A DNA stretch of 64,000 bases, from contig CASHTG010000002.1 in the NCBI GenBank assembly GCA_949357655.1, positions 310,001-374,000 on the forward strand, read 5' to 3'. Shown piece after piece: positions 57,533-64,000 of this stretch (position 1 is its first letter; the number at the start of each line of letters is the position of its first letter). A model generated the notes under the pieces. It searched no databases and was not told where the DNA came from. It saw nothing but the letters and a program-made list of their open reading frames with translations. The position numbers and the translations under genes are program-made. Origin of the DNA: Parascedosporium putredinis (Eukaryota > Ascomycota > Sordariomycetes > Microascales > Microascaceae).

Positions 57533-60500
57533 GATTAAGCAAAGCCCTTTTGGCAGGTGCGGTTGTGCACCAAAAAGGCGGTTGGAGGCAGTGATGTGCG
57601 GAGTTGGTTGGTGGGCGGGTGATGAGGTTGTGGAAAATGGGAAGGAGGGACCAGTGGGAGACCGAGCGGTGGGGTGGTAAGATAGCCCAAGCTCAGGTCG
57701 GGTGCCTTGCCTTGGGGAGACAGGCAAGGATCAGGATGGCAAAACCGTGCCAAGATCGACTTTTCGTTGGTGAAAATCGACACGATTGAATAGTATTGCC
57801 TGGCTAGCACTATGTACCCCCTGGTCAGCAGTCAGCTCGCCAGGTGACAATTAAAAGGTTCGTCGGGAGGGCGGATTGCGACGGGGATTCGGCTCGACTC
57901 TCAAAGTGTGGCTTCGCAGTTCAAACTTTCTCGCACGCCGCCGAGCCTCACTTTGACTGATCCTCCGAGTATGAGAGCCGTGCAAGGAAAAAAAGAAAGG
58001 ATTCCGGGACAAGATAAAAGGCTAAGGTGGAGAAAGTGGAGGGGAAAGGGGGAAGAAAAACCAACCTTCTAATGATGATTGTTCGTTTTTCTTTCTTTTT
58101 AATCAGCCCTCGGGTCGCACGCGGAGCCTGGGTTTGGTTGCTGCTCGAGCTACTCAATTCGACTGAAGGAGGGGATGAGGAATAAGCAAGGCGGGATCGT
58201 TTGCTTATAGAGATCGGAACTGACAGCGCGCCAGGAAAAGGCAGCCTCGAGAAGGGAGGGGTAGATAGCCCACTAGCAAGCGGGCAGGCTTTGAGGCGCT
58301 TGTCGGAAACTGTTACTGGCCCTTGGGGTGTTTACTCTGGCGACCGTGCCGATTCGACTTCAAGTTCTGTGATGAGCGGAAGCAGCTGGGCGCGTACAAT
58401 TCGTCGACGTCCGGAAGGCGGATAGCTGGGAGAGATAGAGAGAGAGAATAAAGAGGAAAAGGAAAGAAAGATGGCTTCGTGCTTATCTCCAAGTACGGAC
58501 TCTACCTTTTCCCTCTCTTGCGTTCGAGTGCCGCGTTCCACGTTTCTGCTAAATCGCGAGGGGTGCCAGGTCGACGGTACACATGTGACGGAAGTGGTAT
58601 TTTCGACAAAAGGATGTGCACCTTCTAGGGACGACGGGGCGGAGGTGGGGTGGAGAGGTGGGCAGCTAAACTCCAAGATCAGGAAGATCGGTTAGAACTG
58701 ATGTGCAAGCTGAGTACCAATTTAGGACGATAAGAGGCCCAGCGAAAGCGAGAGCTGGGAGGGTGGGAGGAGGAATAGTCAAGAGGGCCAGCACCTACAG
58801 GGTCTTTGATTTTCGCGCGTGACCTTGTGTCGCTCAATGGTGCTGAGGGGGGATACCACCTTGGGAGAGGGCGCGGAGCGTGTGGGATCAGAAGGGTTAT
58901 ATCACAAGAGTATCGTCATCGAGCCAGCGGGGTATCCGGATGCGCGTGGTGGCTAAAGAAAACGTGGGAGAGGACAAGGCACCGAAGCTTCGAAGCCGGT
59001 AACGGGAAAATGGACCGACGATGGGCCAGAATGAGCGTCAGAGTGTGGGGCGGGTGTTGCGAAACGGACCAAAAAGGAAGAAACAGCTCTTCTTCCCCGT
59101 CAGGGTGCGGGATAATGAGCTCTCTTCGGTTCGACTCTTGGAAGACGCACCGGCCCGATCTGCCAGGTATACAAACACAAAGAAAACGGTTGCTGTCGCG
59201 CAGTTGATCGAGGAAACAGCTCTGGAGGCGGATTCGCTGTAAAATACCAGACTGCTGGCCAGGGACACTCTCGAGGGAATGGGTGGACGGGGCCTACAGA
59301 GTGGGGAAAGCTCCAGTGGAAACTACATTTGATGTAGATGAAATAATGGGAAAACGAACGTTGAAGTTCACCAACAGTCAAAATGGTCTTACTGGGGTTT
59401 ACCTTGCTTTCTACGCATCATCATTCATCCCGGCCTCAAGCCTTTCCTAGCATGGGTGCTCAACCAGGAGTGCGACATGAGCATCATCAGTCTCAATCTT
59501 CACTGTCCGTCCGCCCCACGAACCTGTTCCTGGCCTGGATCATGACCAGAGTAGGCTCGGATAATAGGATGGAAGGAGAAAAGAACAGCCCGGCGTCAGG
59601 CAAGTTCCCGGTTTTATCTAGATGGGCCTAGCAAGCAGGAGCTGCCTACAGATCGATGTACCCGCGCTGCAGCGTCCCTCCACGTCGGTTCTGAAACACT
59701 CTACGCCATTCTCGGCGAACATGTCCGACCCACACGCAGTTTTAAAATAGACGTGGAGTAATTGGCAGGTTTCACGGACTCTAGAGATTCGTGATTGTGA
59801 GCTGTCCTCGACGATCAGGAACATTCAAGGCAGGTTCAAAAGATCTTTTGCCCGTTCATTCTTCTTCGGAATGCAACTTCTCAGCGCAGACTAGGAATAG
59901 TAGCCAGTTTACTAGCGCTAGCCAAGCCAGCGTAGGAAAAGCGCCACAGTAAGCTCAGGTCCACTGTGGCACGACCTCGCCCATAGACGGAATGGGAAGG
60001 GGGGTAATTGTTAAGAAGAGACCCAAATTCATGTGACTGATCGCCGCGCAAGTGTAGTACCTCTTAAACATCCCAAGGCTGGAAGCTTTCAATGTTGCTT
60101 TTTTCTGTGTTAGTCAAAAGCAATTGAAGCGCAAAACGCAGCGCAGCACCCACGACATAATAATAGCTAGCTCACGGCTACCACCCAACCTTGAGACCAG
60201 TGCCTGGAGGGACCTTTTTGTTTGAATTTGGCCCCAGCAACCACCAGCCTCGTCGCATTTTCTACCCACCTCCCACCTCACCCAACGAGAATACAGGGCT
60301 GCAGACGCCGTGCGCGCCAACAGCGTGAAACCCCAACACTCATATCAACGACGATAGAAAGAATTCCTTGTACCTTGCGGAGGAATTCCATTGCCTTCCT
60401 TCTCCGCCCTCGATTACCTTCTTTCCACACTTGTTCCCCTCCACCCCCACCTCGAGCGGCTTCCAGCTCAAAAGGTTCTTTGGGGAGGAGGAGCTTCAAC

Positions 60501-60773
60501 CTTCCCCAACCTCGGCGCTTGCTCCCCAAGAAGGAAGCCTCGTCTCCTCCCAACTCTCTCAAAAGCCTTCCTTCCTCACCCGACCTCCCACGACCCTCGA
60601 CGCGCTCCTACCCCCGACTACCGATTGCGATTACGCCCAGCACGCCCCCGATACTGGCTTTAGAAGCAACTAATTTCAAGCATTCTCTCTGGTCTTACAA
60701 GAAACGCCGCCTACTCCTGGCTCCCTCGCAACATACAACCATACTCTCACAATATCTAAAGTCTTTCCCCAAG
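57533..60773. other. 3.2 kb intergenic region between divergent genes
   Basis: Promoters of the DOC-like gene (left) and AOS1 (right, with a C-rich leader at 60400-60770). No convincing ORF, RNA or repeat in between. Confidence 0.35.
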
Positions 60774-62205
60774 ATGGAGCCCACGCAAAGCAACGGCACT
60801 ACGGTCATCAGCGAAGGTACGTCCGCAAACGCTCCTCTCTTGCCCCTGCGTTTTCATTTCCTCTTCCCCCGAGAATAGAATTTCCACAAGCTCACATCAC
60901 CAACCCCACCCATCCTCATAGATGAAATCGCCCTATACGACCGCCAAATCCGCCTCTGGGGCCTCCAAGCCCAAGAAAAGATCCGCAAGGCCTCCGTCCT
61001 CCTCATAACCCTCCGCGCCCTCGGCAACGAAATCGCCAAGAACCTCGTCCTCGCCGGCATATCCTCCCTCACCATCCTCGACCCAGCCCCCGCCACCCCC
61101 ACAGACCTCGGCGCGCAATTCTTCCTCAACGCCTCGCGGTCCGAGGCGGCGGCAGCAACGCCGTCCGCCCCCAGCGAGGAGCAACCACAGGCTGGCGCAT
61201 CACCAGAGGCAAACCTCGACGGAAGCTCGCAACAAGACCAAGCCAACAGCGACCCCATCACCGCCGGCCAAAACCGCGCCTCCGCCTCCGCCCCCGCGAT
61301 CCAGAAGCTCAACCCCCGCGTATCCGTCAAGGTCGACCCTTCGGACCCTTCTTCCAAGGACGACGCCTTCTTCTCCCAATTCGACGTCATCATCGCCACC
61401 GACCTCCCCGCCCCAGACCTCCAACGCATCAACGCCGCCGCCCGGCGCGCCGGCAAGGCCTTTTACGCCGCCAGCCTCTGCGGCATGTACGGCTTCGTCT
61501 TCGCCGACCTCGGCGAGCACGAGTACGTCATCCAACGCGACGCCGGCAACGTCGCCACCCGACCCGGCCCCGAAACCCGCACCCGCGCCGTCCTCGACGT
61601 CCGCACGAAAAAGGACGGCCCCCGCACCGTCGAGTCCGTCACCAAGCGCGAGATCTACTCCCCTTTGCCGACGCCTGCCTCGCCGGCGCCCTCGCCCCGA
61701 CTTCGCCAAGAACAAGCGCCGCCTCCGCGGCGTCACCCCGTCCTCTCCTGCCTCCGCGCCCTGTGGTCCTTTGTGCCCGCGTCCTCGGACCCTCCCGCCG
61801 CCGCCGCCGCCGCCGCTGGCCAAGACGGCGCCTCCACCCACGCCTAGACAATCGCGCCGATCTCGCCGCCTACACCCAGCTCGCCATGGCCAAGCACGCC
61901 GAGCTGGGCTTGCCCGCCGAGACCCTCACCTCTGGCGTCATTCGCCAATTCCTCCAGGGCGTCGGCTGCGAAATCGCCCCGTTGCCGCCGTTCTCGGCGG
62001 CCAGCTCGCCCAGGACGTCATCAACGTCCTCGGACGGACCCAGCAACCCATCCAGAATACCGTCGTTTTCGATGGCGATAGGATGGAGGCTCAAATGTAC
62101 GCCTTGCATCCGCCTAGCGAGCTTGGTACCCGCACCAACGGCGCAACCAAGAGCGAAGGAGTGGCCGCGAATTCCGGGGTAGCCACAGTCGAAATAGAGG
62201 ATTGA
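60774..62205 (+). CDS. AOS1: SUMO-activating enzyme subunit 1 (Aos1)
   Basis: Exon 1 is 60774-60816, intron 60817-60921 (105 nt), exon 2 60922-62205; about 443 aa. It pairs with Uba2 to adenylate SUMO. Evidence: DEIALYDRQIRLWGLQAQEK, then NEIAKNLVLAGISSLTILDP (Rossmann ThiF fold), FDVIIATDLP, GMYGFVFADLGEHEY, and the C-terminal block EIAPVAAVLGGQLAQDVINV followed by QQPIQNTVVFDGD. It has no catalytic cysteine domain, as expected for the Aos1 half. Five missing bases: 61664-61666, 61695-61698, 61735-61739, 61841-61846 and 61977-61981. The nucleotide loop reads LLITLRALG where homologues usually have Gly in place of the Thr. An Ala run from GCC repeats sits at 61797-61820. Confidence 0.92.
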
Positions 62206-63351
62206 GAAGGAGAGAAAGAAAGAAAAGATCAAAAATAAGAAAATAAAGGCGGAAAAGAAGGTCAGGTAGCTTAGCCTTCGGGTCAGTTAGGAGTACCGTG
62301 CGGTCTGCCTGATGATGTGGAGCCGTATATCTCGGGCCGCCATCAATTCAATAGAACCCAACGTCTTTTTCCCATATTGGCTTCATTAGAATACCAAAGT
62401 AGTCGAGACCCGTAACTTACTGGCCTGGGGCTCCCTCACTCGAGCATGTCACACAAAGCGAGGTAGGAAGAGAAGCTGAATCTTAATTGCTTCCAAGATT
62501 GATACACGAAAGAATCGATTGTCTATTATAGGCTGACTGAGTCCTGCCTGTGCGTTGAGAAATCCTTGAAAATGCCAATCACGCGTTTTGCCTTGGTAAA
62601 AGTCGATGCATGTCCTCCTGTCATCGTTTGCAGCGTCCAAAGAAACCCCCAAATACCCCGATCCCTAGAGAAACAGGTACGGGAAAACAACAACTCAAAT
62701 GAGAAGAAGTGAAGGCGGGAGAGTGAAACTAAAGTAAAAGCAGCCCCTGAGTTGTAAAGTGGTGTTGTACATGTTCTTCGAGCTCGCCCTCCGCCGAGGT
62801 CGCTATGCATAAGAATATCAAAAATCAAGAAAAGACAGACGAAAGAAAAAAGAGAAACAAAAGAAGAAAGGTTGGCAAAGGCAGAAACAAAATTGTATAG
62901 CCATGCTCTTCGCCAGTTTCTCGATTCACTGAGCTTGTCAGTCGTGGTACATATTAAAGAGAGGATAGGACCCAAGCTTCACAGGCTGGTCCCAACGTAA
63001 ACATATTCTCCCTTGGGAAACGAAATAGACTTTTAGGGGTCCGAAACGCCTTCGAAATGCAGGAACCGACTACGGCGATGCCGTTTTTGTTAGTCGCATA
63101 AGTTCCAAAGATGGACGCACAAAAGAATGAGGTGAAAGAAAAAAAAAGATGGGCCGTTGGTGCGGGACTAAGAGCGAGATAGCCCACGTCAGGTGCACCC
63201 CATTCATAAGTCGAGTATTTTCCGCTCAGCTTAATGGAAGGGCTATCGGGGTGCTCTATCATTTGCAGTCGAGGAGGTAGATATGTGTTGCCGACGAAGC
63301 TTTGAATGGGCGCCATAGATCTATAGATGATAAGATGAGTCCGCAGAGTAC
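62206..63351. other. Convergent intergenic region
   Basis: 3' flanks of AOS1 and of the last minus-strand gene. No gene recognised. Confidence 0.35.
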
Positions 63352-63881
63352 TCAAGGCGTCTCTTGCTTCTTTCGAAGTCGCTCGGAGCGCCTCGTAGAG
63401 CCAGAAGGAGGAGATGTAGGGGCGGGGTTGGAGCTAGAGGAGTTTCCTCGATGTGAGCGCTACGAGTAGGGACAAAGGGTTTGCCAGCGACTCTTGTGAT
63501 AACAATCTTGGGCCTTGGCTTCGTAGCCGTCGTTTTCTCATCGTGGGATGGGGCCGGCTTGCATCCCTGATCGTTCTTCTGCTGGTCTTCTTTGCATAAT
63601 GCCGCCTTCGACACCTTCCCCTTTGTGACAGGTGCTGAGGCTGACTTCTGGTCTGCAGAGATTAGATTAGAAGATGGCTTCCTCGGCATCTTCCTTGTTT
63701 GCGTATCCGCCTCGGCCGTCTTTCGACTCCGCGGCCTTTTCGACATGGCCCTTCCAAGCGTTCTAGACGAGCGCGCTGCGTCTTCACTATTCGCAACCGT
63801 TGGAGAATTGTCGCCTTCGTCTTCTCCACCTTCTGCGCGGCGGTCCAGGGAAAGATCCGGATATAGATTGCGGTTAGGATT
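63352..63881 (-). CDS. C-terminal part of an unrecognised basic, disordered protein
   Basis: An open minus-strand frame rich in Lys, Arg, Ser, Pro and acidic patches (for example GGEDEGDNSPTVANSEDAA, then MSKRPRSRKTAEAD). It suggests a nuclear protein. If one base is missing in the GGGG run at 63418-63422, it ends SGSTRRSERLRKKQETP with stop at 63352-63354; without that correction it stops at 63321. The upstream border is unclear: an in-frame TAG at 63882-63884 could be the end of an intron (CTAG acceptor), since the same frame upstream still looks coding (AKKRARPGREDKDGSG, about 63950-63885). The gene probably continues past the window edge. No family recognised. Confidence 0.45.
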
Positions 63882-64000
63882 CTAGCCTGACCCGTCCTTG
63901 TCTTCTCTTCCAGGTCGCGCGCGCTTCTTCGCACTATTGTTGACATTCCAGCCTCGAATAAATGTCGGGCCACGACCGGGGAGAGGCTCAACGGCGGAAT

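Overview
The window is nuclear DNA from a filamentous ascomycete, most likely a Sordariomycete. The genes are split by short introns with GTAAGT-like donors, CTAAC-type branch sites and YAG acceptors. The proteins look typical of Pezizomycotina: an intracellular GH1 beta-glucosidase, CBF1, CAF1, Fyv10/Gid9, Aos1, eIF6 and a complex I B12 subunit. I see no rRNA, tRNA, CRISPR array, intact transposon or secondary-metabolite cluster.

Layout, left to right: secreted-leader seven-TM DUF4203 protein (+, 304-3839); DUF924 protein (-, 4384-5300); GH1 beta-glucosidase (-, 5974-7904); a 7 kb gene-free gap; GFA/CENP-V-like protein (-, 14910-15807); AMP-binding acyl-CoA-synthetase-like enzyme (-, 17409-19457); a 3.9 kb gap; DUF2235 alpha/beta hydrolase (+, 23322-25580); a very large Ser/Thr-rich, VWA7-like, probably GPI-anchored surface protein (-, 26186-30676); bHLH factor CBF1 (-, 33045-34180); a 4.2 kb gap; Fyv10/Gid9 (+, 38333-39640); complex I NDUFB3/B12 (-, 40294-40903); CAF1/Pop2 deadenylase (+, 42491-44062); a conserved fungal coiled-coil protein (-, 45107-47212); a 5.3 kb gap; eIF6/TIF6 (-, 52531-53705); a conserved fungal protein with a DOC/galactose-binding-like tail (-, 55710-57532); SUMO E1 subunit AOS1 (+, 60774-62205); and the C-terminal part of an unrecognised basic protein (-, from 63352). 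The genes are mostly housekeeping and do not form one pathway.

The most important warning is about the sequence itself. Fifteen of the sixteen genes need one to seven reading-frame corrections, about 45 in all. Every one is a missing base (never an extra one), usually in a run of C/G or A/T. Housekeeping genes such as eIF6, AOS1 and CAF1 are hit as often as the others. This points to systematic deletion error in the assembly rather than pseudogenes. I therefore give each gene one span from start codon to true stop and name the break points.

The best candidates for something undescribed are the ~1,390-residue surface protein at 26186-30676, with a VWA-like head, a 15-bp minisatellite coding GSETT repeats and a GPI-type tail, and the two orphan conserved fungal proteins at 45107-47212 and 55710-57532. 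I found no multi-gene novel system.
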